Source of the DNA: Rhodamnia argentea
Lineage: Eukaryota; Streptophyta; Magnoliopsida; Myrtales; Myrtaceae
Reading direction: 5' to 3'
DNA length: 64,000 bases
Assembly: GCF_020921035.1 (NCBI RefSeq)
Contig: NC_063155.1
Span: 25,661,294 to 25,725,293 of the forward strand
The position numbers were made by a program, and so were the translations under genes. Under the pieces are notes generated by a model. That model worked only from the letters and a program-made list of their open reading frames with translations. It was not told the DNA's origin and did no database searches. Shown one piece after another: positions 1-10,481 of the stretch (its first letter is position 1; each line of letters opens with the position of its first letter).

Positions 1-702
1 GAGAAAGGGCCTTAACTAGATTTTCGTGCATGAAGATCGAGGGCACTACAGAGACATAGGGCTCCGCATTAGAAGAACAGCAATATGTCTGTCCCTAAAA
101 CTCCAGGGCAACATCAGATAATCCAGTTTTAATTAACAGTTAAATATGCACCACTATATGACTCAATTCATACTTTAAAAAAAAATGGTCATGGACGCTG
201 AAGTCACGGAGAAACAATGTCAGTGCCTTGTGCTAGAACACAGAATCTAGTATAATTGCATGCTATAACAAATTCACGTACCTGAACAGGAGAATCGAAT
301 AGTGAAATATAGCACGCACCTTCAAAAGACTTGAGTGATGCTGCATCTGCGTAGAGGCTGTGATGTAGATTAAGATAAGGTGGTCATAATAGAGATGGAA
401 CTCGTGCCATGTAACTAAGCCGAAAGCTTATGTACAGTTCCTATCCAATTGGACTCGAGATGAATTGCAACAAATAAACCCACTCTCTCGAGGTAGTCTT
501 TGGTTACAAACAGGTGGTTTCCACCCTCTTTCACTGCAATATCGGAAGTCCAGCACCAGATTATCAGTTGAGAAGAACATGTTGCCAGATCTATATGTGC
601 AAATTTTCTTGTTTCAGAATATTCCCAGCAATTACAGTTTTCAAATGAGAAAAGTTCAATGAAACAATTCTCAATTCTAGAACACTATTGAAGCGTTGAC
701 CA
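1..702. other. unassigned sequence
   Basis: No protein family, RNA gene or clear repeat was recognised. The right end probably holds the 3' untranslated region of the PPR gene on the minus strand, whose stop codon is at 703-705. Confidence 0.4.
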
Positions 703-2553
703 TCACCAATAGTCCATGCAAGAACAGAGGCCATCCTTGAAGTGATGAAATCGTGCACGATCTCTCACAATAATCTCCACATTAAAGATCCTGGAGATTA
801 ATTTGGTGACCTTGTGACAGTCATTGCACACTCGAAGATTTTTAAATACACGAATAGGAGTGCCCTGTTTCCTGTTTAATAATCCAAATGCAATAGCAAG
901 TCTCTCACTATGCAACCTGAGAGACTGCTCCTTCTCCTCCTTATGCTCAACATCGATCATTGGCACTTGTGAGATGTCAGGTACATAGCCAGCTGACTCT
1001 AATTTCTCTTCTATTTCCTTCAATGCCTCGTATATATCTTCAGTTTGAGGATGCGTTACGTCCCCAGCAAAAAATTCATGGGAGATACCATCTATTTCCA
1101 GTAAACTGCAACCTGGCTCTTTTGTTACACCTCTATCGGTCATTAATTTTCTAATCAGCGCAACATCGTCCCACCTCCTAGCCATTGCATAAACCCTAGA
1201 TAAAAGCACATAAGCACCACTACAAGAATCCCCTCCAGATGCGAGGATCTGCATAGCCACCTCTTCACTCAGCTCAATTCCTGCATTTTTCTTACTACAC
1301 GCATCCAGAATACTCCTCCATATTACCGCGTCTGGCTTAAATGGCATATTAGATACAAGATCTAGTGCTTCATCAATAAGCCCAGCACGAGCAAGAAGAT
1401 CAACCAAGCATCCATAGTGCTCTAATTGCGGTTCAATACTATACTCATTTATCATCTTATCAAAGTAGCTACTGCCTTCATCAACCATTCCTTTGTGATT
1501 ACAAGCACTCAGAACACCAACAAACGTTACAGAATTCGGCATTACTTTTTCTTTCATAACCATCTGGACAAAGTAATCCAATGCTGTTTCGGCTTGTCCA
1601 TGCATAGCAAATCCTAAAATCATGGAATTCCAAGAATTCACGTTGTGCTTTTCCATCCTCTGAAAAATCTGCTCAGCCATCCCCAATGAGCCGCACCTGC
1701 AATACATGTCCACCAATGAAGAATTGACAAGAACATCATCAACCACAGCCTCATCACACTTCCTCAAAATGTAAGCATGAGCCCACATCCCTAGAGAAAG
1801 AGAACCCAGACCAGCGCAAGCACTCAACACGCTCTGCATGGTGTACCCATCAGGCTCAAACAACTTCTGCATCTCATGGAATAATTCCATCGCAGCATTG
1901 AACTCGCCAAACCTTACCAAGGCATCGATCATGGCATTCCACGAAACCGCACTCCTCTCAGGCATTTTGTCGAACACCTTCTTCGCATCGTCCAAGACGC
2001 CGCAGGAGGCGTACCAATGGACCAAACTGTTGTTAACATAAACATCGGGTCCCAAACCATGTTTCACAACCTGGGCGTGCACTTGTTTCCCTTCAGACAG
2101 AGCGAACAAATACGCGCACGCCTTGAGGGCGAACGGGAACGTGTACTTATCCGGGGAAACACTTCCGTCTTCCAACATCCCACGAAGCAGCGAGATGGCC
2201 TCCTCCTTGTGGTCACTGCTTCGGGCGCAGGCCCTTATGAGAGCGTTCCACATGAACGCATTCGGGTTCTCGACTTGTCGGAACACCTGATAAGCGTAGT
2301 CGATGCTCAGCGAGGACGAGACGTGGAGGATTCTGCTGTGGAGGAAGTGGGTCTGCGGGTCGTCGGTCGTCATGGTGGTGCGCAGAGCTTGAGCGTGGAT
2401 TTGCTTGAGATGAATTATGTCTGAGCAGTCGTTTACCAACTGAAGAAGACGACCGCGATGGTGATGGGGACTGTGATAAGAGTCGGCAACATTGGCTTTG
2501 GTCGGGACAGAGAGAGAGTGCGGAGGGGGTTGGGGCGAGATTGTGAGAGCCAT
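703..2553 (-). CDS. CRR28: DYW-class pentatricopeptide repeat protein, CRR28-like chloroplast RNA-editing factor
   Basis: Intronless PPR gene of the PLS-E-DYW class, 616 residues from the ATG at 2553. Proteins of this class bind one or a few organelle transcripts through their repeats, and the C-terminal DYW domain edits C to U. Arabidopsis CRR28 acts on chloroplast ndh transcripts. Phrases such as LKQIHAQALRTT, PDKYTFPFALKACAY and DGYTMQSVLSACAGLGSL match CRR28 as I remember it (638 residues). The DYW domain fills the last ~95 residues, with the zinc and deaminase signature HSE followed by CNDC, and the protein ends exactly in DYW. The N-terminus (MALTISPQPPPHS) resembles a transit peptide. 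An in-frame ATG at 2656-2658, just below a pyrimidine-rich leader, would add 35 residues and is a real alternative start. Family certain; orthology strong. Confidence 0.9.
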   Translation of the reverse strand: MALTISPQPPPHSLSVPTKANVADSYHSPHHHRGRLLQLVNDCSDIIHLKQIHAQALRTTMTTDDPQTHFLHSRILHVSSSLSIDYAYQVFRQVENPNAFMWNALIRACARSSDHKEEAISLLRGMLEDGSVSPDKYTFPFALKACAYLFALSEGKQVHAQVVKHGLGPDVYVNNSLVHWYASCGVLDDAKKVFDKMPERSAVSWNAMIDALVRFGEFNAAMELFHEMQKLFEPDGYTMQSVLSACAGLGSLSLGMWAHAYILRKCDEAVVDDVLVNSSLVDMYCRCGSLGMAEQIFQRMEKHNVNSWNSMILGFAMHGQAETALDYFVQMVMKEKVMPNSVTFVGVLSACNHKGMVDEGSSYFDKMINEYSIEPQLEHYGCLVDLLARAGLIDEALDLVSNMPFKPDAVIWRSILDACSKKNAGIELSEEVAMQILASGGDSCSGAYVLLSRVYAMARRWDDVALIRKLMTDRGVTKEPGCSLLEIDGISHEFFAGDVTHPQTEDIYEALKEIEEKLESAGYVPDISQVPMIDVEHKEEKEQSLRLHSERLAIAFGLLNRKQGTPIRVFKNLRVCNDCHKVTKLISRIFNVEIIVRDRARFHHFKDGLCSCMDYW

Positions 2554-2773
2554 TGATCCCACTCCCAACAGAGGTTGTCGTTTTTGTTGGCACGAACAGT
2601 AATCACGATCACAACTCGGGGACGGACGGGGTTGCACCGGTTCACTTAGGATTTCCATACGAAGGTAAGAATAAAGAGAAGAAAAAAAAAAAAAGGTCGT
2701 GGAATTTCGGTATATTACCATGAATAATGCGTGACTATTTATGATAACCGAATATTGGAATATCAATTGCAAT

Positions 2774-4797
2774 TAAATAGGATTACGATCCTGAGATTTA
2801 TACAAAATCAAGAGAATATGTCTCTTACACTATTCGCGTAGTAAGTGACATGAGATCCCTCGTCCCTTTCCATGTCTCTTGGGACATCTCATTTGTCTAA
2901 GTAATTAATCCACGTGAATAAGGATAGTTTTTACTTACACATCATCGCAATATATTTTGATTCATCTAACTTTCACTAATCAAATTAGACATGTTTGCTT
3001 TAGAAAATGGTAAATTGTGTGAAAACCCTTTGTGCTGTAGTGTTTTACCCAGCGGCATATATACTAAAAAATTGAGGTAACTCGTGCTAGTACTTGTTAC
3101 AATTCTATTGAGAATCAAATCCCTTCCAATTAGTTTCAAATGGATTTGATATAGAGTAAAATTGAAGGTAACTTTTCAAAAATTGACATTCGGTAGAAGG
3201 ACACGAGAAGTGCTAAAGTTTATGTACGGCGATCACTTCAATATTAATTTTTTTTTTTACATCATTTAAGTGTCAATTTTTTTTAAACAATTATTTGAGT
3301 GCCAACTCTGATTAGCATTGTCGAAAATCCTACGTGACTCGCCAGAAGATCACAATTAGCTTTCAAAGCACAAAACGACGTCATTTACCACATTTCCCCC
3401 AAATAAGAACCCTAAAACGTTCAATTGGTAGAGAAGCCCCAATTTGAAAACTTGGCGATTAAATCCAAAATGCACAACCTATTTCGACTTGCCCCAAAAA
3501 TTAAAAGGTCAAACTTGCAAATGGATGGCGGGAGTTACGGTAGTGGCTCGAATTCGTTCCGACGAAGCGAAGAAGAAGCTAAGTGTTATCGTTATTGTGA
3601 ATTTTCGAGTCCAAAAAGATTAACTTAGACTTGATTGAATCGTGTGAGAAGATTCCATGGATGCGGCCATTATAAAGAAAGCTCAAAGTATAAATATTTC
3701 AAATAAGCAAATGCGAAGTTCTCCGGCAGAGCAAAAGAGGTGATGTTAGAGCTACTTGAAGAACAACATCAACCTTCACCTACATTAATGGACGAGTTGG
3801 ATGATGTCTACCCAATGCAAGCTGAAATGATGGGTTTAGCTTCTCTAGCCAACCAATTGAAGAAGAAACTTTCAAGAATGAGATTTGAAAGAAAGTGTTA
3901 TCGAGCGTTCATTGTGTTGTTGTTGCCTTGTGTAGCATATTTTATGGTCAAATATAAAGTGAGCGACCAAAATAAGTTTCTCAATCTACCATAGTTGAAA
4001 ATTAGTGAAAAATATACTTGTATCGGGTAATTTGTAACTATATTTGTGTTGTTGGTTTGCTACAAATTTTGTATAGAACAAGAGGGTTGTTGCAATCTAT
4101 GGTTGAAAATGGAAGGTTGGAATCATTGGTTGTGAGCACTTACATGGTGTTTTGCTTAGTACATATAGAAGCCAAATAAATAAAATGTCTCAAAGCTATC
4201 ATCAGCTAAATTTGCCTTAGTAGACCTACCTTAATTTGGTTATGAAAGAGTATGTATTACATTAATCGTATACATTAATCTTTTTTAGGATCGCAATATT
4301 TCCTAAGTCCAGTTCAAAAAGTACATATACTAGCCAATGTGGCGGACTGTTATTAACTATTGTATAGTGCCAAGCCAACTTGTTCGACTGCCGACTTACA
4401 ATATGCTACATCAATTAGTACACGATCTTTGTAAACCCGTCCTATTATATCTTGGGTTGCTTGTTTCTTTTTTTCAATGAGATTAGATTGCTCCATTCTA
4501 TGCGATATCTTCTTAGATGTGCTCTTCGGCATATAGTGGTAGCGACCAAGCTAAAGCGACCGCTTAGCATGATAATAATGAAAATGTTAGGGTTGTCCCA
4601 TATTGATTGTGGAAAATGCTGATGGTCAATTTATGAGTACTAGGGAAAACCCCATCCTTTGAGCTAACTTTTGAAATCGGATCGTCCTAAAACCACTCGA
4701 CACTAGTATAGATTACAACCAAATCTATACGCAATAGTCACATGGAAGAGATACGGTATGTTGTGGCTCCGACCTAGGGCCCGATATGTGAGGAGGA
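2774..4797. other. AT-rich intergenic sequence with a degenerate repeat fragment
   Basis: No recognised gene. Around 3190-3330 the text about signals being 'caa/ctt-aagtgcc' resembles the arms of the MITE at 28213-28524, so this is probably a decayed relative. The only other point of note is a short open frame at 3743-3994, listed separately. Confidence 0.3.
3743..3994 (+). CDS. short hypothetical open reading frame with a C-terminal hydrophobic stretch
   Basis: An 83-residue frame from an ATG at 3743. I do not recognise it. It has an acidic first half, a basic stretch (KKKLSRMRFERK) and a hydrophobic segment (AFIVLLLPCVAYFMV) near the end that could be a membrane helix. It lies in repeat-rich AT DNA with no splice or promoter support. 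It may be a remnant of a transposon gene or may be chance. Confidence 0.12.
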   Translation: MLELLEEQHQPSPTLMDELDDVYPMQAEMMGLASLANQLKKKLSRMRFERKCYRAFIVLLLPCVAYFMVKYKVSDQNKFLNLP

Positions 4798-5071
4798 GAT
4801 TGTTGGGTTTGTCCCGCATCGGACCACCCAACACAATATTGGCCCGTAACTCATTGGCTTAAGCTTTTAAGTGAAAATGAGTCCAATTCTACTGTGTGCC
4901 CCAATACATATTTCAAGTAGAATTGCCATCACATGGCAAGAAAAGACCATGGACAGTTGGTGTGGAAACGCAAGATAGAAACCAGTTAACATTTCATGAT
5001 TGCGGGTGCGAGAGATTGTTAGAATGCACATGTGAGTTGTGTTAAAGAAGTTTCGGTTTGAAGAAGTTAAT
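4798..5071 (+). repeat. older dispersed repeat, left part, interrupted by the solo LTR
   Basis: Repeat sequence that begins near TGTTGGGTTTGTCCCGCATC and includes 'ggcccgtaactcattggctt' and 'agagattgttagaatgcaca'. The same phrases recur in 7640-7860 (same strand) and, as reverse complement, in 24390-24620 and 24690-25165. The solo LTR at 5072-7639 separates this part from its continuation at 7640. Confidence 0.55.
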
Positions 5072-7639
5072 TGTCACGCCCCGATTCCCGAGCCCGCAAA
5101 TGCCCTACCAAAACGCTTCAAGTCACAAAAGGACGACGTCCTAGGCACGTCATCGACCCATTATTTTATCTTATTATTAAGCGCATACGGAGCGTGTAAC
5201 TCCCAAACAATTATCAAATACACAGGGGATAGAAAAGCAGAAATCGGTCTAGACAATCCTTTTTATTTATTTATTGTTAACCCTAGGAAGAATGTATATA
5301 TACAAGCTCTACCTCGGGGCCACTTCCTAGAACCCTCCGGAAAAATACCATATCAGAATTATGGGTTAACACTACTCCATGCTACTAAAAAAGAATCTGC
5401 GAACACTTCCGACTCCCATGGCTAAGGACCTGAAAAATAGTCAACAACAACGGGATGAGATATAAAATCTCGGTGAGTCAACGCCTAAGTCCGAGTAGAA
5501 CATTGACTCGCTCAAGGCATTCTAAGCACGTAATACAATAACGATGGTAAACTAATAGTGTGCGATCTTCGCAACGCTTTAACTATCACAGAGTCAAATC
5601 CAAAATCAACAATCACCATCAATCACATACAGGCTTACCCCACCTTGATCTACACATTAAACAATTCATATATAACATGCAATTAAATGCATACAACCAA
5701 ACACATAACCAGAACACTCATCATAAATTGCATGCACAATGCATCACATGTGTTCCAGTTATTAACGACTATTCTCGGTCTTAGCAAAATCATGCTCTTC
5801 CGGCAAGACCGGACATCGTTCCATTCCTTCGGCAATGGCAACCGACAAATCATGTTGTTTCAAGTACCCTCGACATAGATTAATAGTCGGGCATTCCTAT
5901 AGGGAGCATCGGTTCGTCACAAGCCGCACCGACATATAATAAGTCGTGTGGTTCCAAGTACCCTCGGCACGAACTTACTAGGCTCGAACCCTCGTACCCG
6001 GGGATCGGCTTCATCCTCACGTACCGAAAAAGACGGTATCCATTATGTGACCACACACGCACAACAAGCAACTAGCCAATTTATATCTTTGCATTTAACC
6101 CAATGCACATACACAAACAATCGTGCTCAAAACTTGGCTCAATGCCATTTTCATGCTTAAAATTTTCATGCTTAAAATGTCGGTCCACGCATGATCACAT
6201 AAATACACATATTATCCACTAGACTTTGCATCTATATATATAGGATGACCAATCACAATAGTCAAGGCACTAAACAATCATCAGATTATCACCCAATAAC
6301 AATATTCATCCAATAACCAAGTCATTACTAATTAACGTAACTAATTGTCCTGGCTATGACTAATTAATATAATTATCACGGTTCTAATTAATTGATTTAA
6401 TTACAACTTAATTAGCAATTAATCAATCTCGAATATAAATAATTAAATCTATCTCAATTAATTAACCTAGCTTTAGTTAATTAATTCATCTCAATCAATT
6501 AATCCATGCTTCAATTAATTGTCACCTTAATATTTAACTGATTCGATTTCAGGCAAATAATGCGATTATAATTTAAATAAATATGTCTAACACCCACTAA
6601 TTGTTCTAATTGCAATCAACATCAATTATTCTAATTCTCGAACGCAATTAACGCCCTAATCAGAGTTTATGGGTCGACTCATTACTCCGGTGTTCGATGT
6701 AGAGTCAGGCACGATGATGACAAAAACGGCGACGAGGGTCGAATCGAGTCTCGAGGTTATTGTTCGGGTTGGGTCGGAGTCGAGTTTTAGGTCGCGGGTT
6801 TCCGGGTTCACAGCAGGGGGCTCAGGTGGTTGGCCGAGCGACGGCCGGGACAAGCTCGAATGGGGGTTTCAGGTGGATGGGGTGCAGGAGCTGGCATCAA
6901 GGGCTGTCGCGGGTTCGAGGTAGCAGCGGCGGTTCAGTGAGGTGACGAGGTGATGGACAACGGCGTGATGGGGTGGCTATTGGTGGTGGTAGTAGCTGGG
7001 CGTGGTGGTCGGGTGGGAGCTGCTGTAGAGAAGGAGAAAAAAAAGAAAGAAGGTGGTGAAGAAAGAAGAAAGAAGATGATGAACGAAAAAGAAGCACGGT
7101 GAGGGGGGGAGTTGTCGCCGTCAACAGGAGAGAGAGAGAGAGAGGGAATTAATGGGAGAGAGAGAAGATGGGATGGAAATGAGGTGATGGGGAGGGGGCT
7201 TCACGTGGGGGGTAAGGCGAGAGAAAATAGGGGAGAGAGAGAGAGCAGTGTGGCTAAAGAAATTGGGGGGGGGTGGTTTGGTCAAAGAAATAAAAGAGTG
7301 GGGCCACTTAAAAAAAATCAAAACTAAGTTTTCTTGTCTTATACAAATAAAATCTAAGGGCAAATTGGTAATTGGTAAAAATGGGTATCGGTAGTCAGTT
7401 GGCTCAATCGATTAAGGGCAAAATTAGAATTTTGGTATTCAGGGTTCGGACAAGATTGAATTTGCGCGCAAAGGGTCTCGACACTATGAGTCAACGTTTG
7501 ACAATTCAAACTTGACTTTCTCCGACAGATGTCCCATAACAATCAATTATCGTCTCTTAAATCCTTAAAATCCAAATTTTATTTTCCATGTTGGAATTCA
7601 TAATTTTTTTTACGTACACCAAATTTCCAGGATGTCACA
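5072..7639. mobile_element. solo LTR of a retrotransposon (2568 bp) with 5-bp target-site duplication
   Basis: The element starts TGTCACGCCCCGATTCCCGA and ends GGATGTCACA, the TG...CA ends expected of an LTR. It is bordered on both sides by the same 5 bp, TTAAT (5067-5071 and 7640-7644), the size of duplication made by retrotransposon integrase. No gag-pol sequence lies inside, so it fits one LTR left after recombination between two. Plant LTRs that begin TGTCACGCCCC are, from memory, usually Ty3/gypsy. The interior has an AT-rich block of TTAATTAA-like motifs (6300-6660), a GC-rich block (6660-7030) and a purine-rich block with a GA microsatellite (7030-7270). A large non-autonomous element without LTRs of its own is the main alternative. 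Confidence 0.7.
7128..7144. repeat. (GA)n microsatellite
   Basis: A run of about eight GA units in the purine-rich part of the solo LTR. Confidence 0.9.
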
Positions 7640-7860
7640 TTAATATATCTTAATTAGCTCATAACTCATTGGTATGTTAGAAAAGTCTCACATCAAAAAA
7701 TTGATGTTATTTGAAGCAGTTAATATATCTTAGTTGGCTCATAACTTATTGATTTAAGTTTTTGAGTTAAGGTAAATCCAACTGGATATGTTGAACGAGC
7801 TCAAACTTGGGCGCCCTATTGGCGATCTCTCCGGATGAAGATATTAGACTTCTACTACGC
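7640..7860 (+). repeat. older dispersed repeat, right part
   Basis: Continuation of the repeat at 4798-5071. It contains two partial tandem copies of 'ttaatatatcttagttggctcataac' type text (7640-7673 and 7721-7755) and ends near a phrase also seen at 24400 in reverse complement (gcgccc...ggcgatctctccggatg). Confidence 0.55.
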
Positions 7861-7877
7861 GCTCTCAACCGGAAATA

Positions 7878-8365
7878 TATCATTTTTTTCTTATCGTTCG
7901 CCATATTCCATTTGCATATATTCGGTAACTTTCAAAAATTATTTAGACAACCCCAAAAAAGAAAAGATCCCCTTCATATAGTATGAACAGTACTATATAC
8001 ACACACATGCTGTCATTTTTTGGGTTTTATCTTTGGCACGAGGGTGTTGGGACATTACCAACGTCTTGAATCGACTAGCTCTCTCATGAAATTGCCAACT
8101 TTTTTTCTTCGTGTGCCTCACCGACCTTTTCTACGAGTAAGTTTCTAACTACATATAGATTTTCCCTTTCCATTTGAGTTACTTACCAACCTAATAACTA
8201 ACTTTTGTGTTTTAAGTTTATAGTTTTCAATCGCATTACCGACCAACATTGATAGCAAGTAATCGACTTTCCTAGTGAGTTACAAGGATAGAGTTCGGAT
8301 ACTCACCATTATTTCTCCGATTAATGTACCAAACTTTCTCCGTCGATTTCCAAATCTTTTAACAG
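7878..8365 (+). repeat. dispersed repeat, copy 1 (uninterrupted)
   Basis: About 490 bp whose reverse complement matches 17810-19036. Shared phrases include 'ttcgccatattc', 'aaaagatcccc', 'gggttttatctttggc' and 'accgactttcc'. This copy lacks the 729-bp MITE that interrupts the second copy, so it acts as an empty-site comparison. Confidence 0.65.
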
Positions 8366-10481
8366 TATTGCAATGTAGGCCATATAGGTAATTTGAAAAA
8401 AAAAAACAAATGGTCTTATGCATTCTTCTGTATGTATTACACCGAAGTATAAAACGTTTGATCTCTTCAATATGCTTTTAATGTTTTAATACATTTGTTA
8501 AATAGGACGGACCAAATTGTTCATCTTTTGCTATATCGGTCGAAATTCACAATTTTTGAAAGATTAAGCAAAATCACATTGTTTACAAATGTACGAGTCA
8601 TTAAACAATGGAAAGAAATCATCGATAAAAGTACACGACACAAAGAAATTGCATAAACATCCACGGATAGAAAAAAAAATCACTTAAAAGTTGAAATCTT
8701 TTTCAAGGTTGCTATACGATATAGAGTTATCAGTATCTTAGCATTAAAGATTGAAATAAAATTATTGATTTACGCACTCGTTCATGAACCCCGATTTGTA
8801 ACATAACCGATCCAGAATATCCGGGGACAGAAACAAAATGACTTAAGTCGCTTTTTAAGCGCGAGACCCGCTTTATCTTATATGATAATGTCGCTATGAT
8901 CGCGTATCTAATGGTAGTAATTTATGGTTATTATAAATCCACGCGAACTTCGGCTATGCAAATCGGACACAATTAATGCAATCATTGAGCGGACAAGATG
9001 CTGGCATAGATAATGCAAAGCCTAATTTACTATTCTCCTCCGACTTATTAATCATACGAGAAATGAAATCTCGTGTTTACCAAAGCAATCCGACCCGCGG
9101 CTCGACGAGAATGAACGCGATGCCCTCCCCGTCCAAAAAGTCGCACGGAAACTTCTTCCCGCCCCGGCCAGCACTGAAATCAACGAAATTCCCCGGCCTT
9201 GTTTGCCGAAAAATGAAAAAAAGAAAACGACAAATATTCTCTCCGTCGACACGTGTCACTATATGAAGGGGACCAATTGTACGTTCGAACCAATTTTATT
9301 TTTAAAAAGAGCGATCGCTCATATCATGAATAGGAAAGCGACTCATCAGGACACCACAATATGTATGATTAAACAAGGAAAGCACAGAACCCCCTTCTCT
9401 AAAACGACGGTGGAGTCGGCCGACGAAAGTGAGGAAACGACGCCGTAATCTACCTCCCCTGTAGCTCGCCTTCCAATGCTACTAATGTGGGCCCGGGAAC
9501 AGATTCTTGGATCTGAATTCGATTCGATTTAATAGAACCGGTTCCTTTGTTTAATGGAGGGAGTCCAGCTCATGCTACTTGACTGCACGTTCTCTATTTT
9601 TTCTTCTTTTTTTTATTTTAAATTCCTGAAATTGCGTGCTTTCAGTTTTAACAGTCTGTCACCGTATAACCAACACCGCTTGCTTTTCCCCTTCTTCCCT
9701 TCGCTTTGTTTCATTTAATTTTTTTTTTTGGCTATCATGTGCGAAGAGACCTTTTTTTTTTTTTGGGTCGAAATAAAAATGGGACTTTGCTTATTGGTAA
9801 ATTATATCCCATGCATTTCTTAATTGATCCGCCGAACATAAAATGATTTTACGATGACATAAGATAACTATGGCTTGTCATTTTCATATAAATATGTAAA
9901 TTATGTAAATATTTGAAGGATCAAAATAATTCAAGAAAAATTTGATAATTATTATTCGCGTAAATTAGTAGGGATTTAATTATAATACTCATAAGAATCA
10001 ATACAGCCCGAAAGGAAAAACGAAAAGAATCTAATCTGTAATTTATCTATAAAAGAAAAAAAAGTAGAACGAGAAGAGTGAAGAGAAAATGACAGTGAGA
10101 CCTCTCTCCGTGGAGTCGCTGTTACGGAAACATTATCTCCAATAGAAAAGCATCCTGAGGCGCGTATCAAACGCAAAGATTTGCTGCCACTTAACCGCGT
10201 TTTATGCCCCCGCTTCCAACCTGAGTTGACCCCCGGCCGACTCGCCGTTTGTCCTTCCCTCACTCCCTCCCTCTCCTCTCCTCTCCTCTCCCCCACTCGT
10301 TCACTGACTCACTCCAACGACCCGCCCAAAACGCCGTCACGCACCTCATGAGCTCCGGATTTCTCGGTTGTCGCGCGGCCGCCGTCTTCGTCGCTGTCAC
10401 CGTCGCTCGCCCTGATTAAAACCCCACGCCGTCTTTAGGTACAATCTGCGCTGACGATCCTGAAGTTGTGACACGTCGATC
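8366..10481. other. intergenic sequence and DnaJ gene upstream region
   Basis: No gene recognised between 8366 and about 10000. The last few hundred bases before the DnaJ start become GC-rich and pyrimidine-rich, with CTCTC runs at 10260-10295 that look like a plant 5' untranslated leader. A TATAAAAG motif lies at 10048-10055, but at about 430 bp from the start codon its role is uncertain. Confidence 0.3.
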
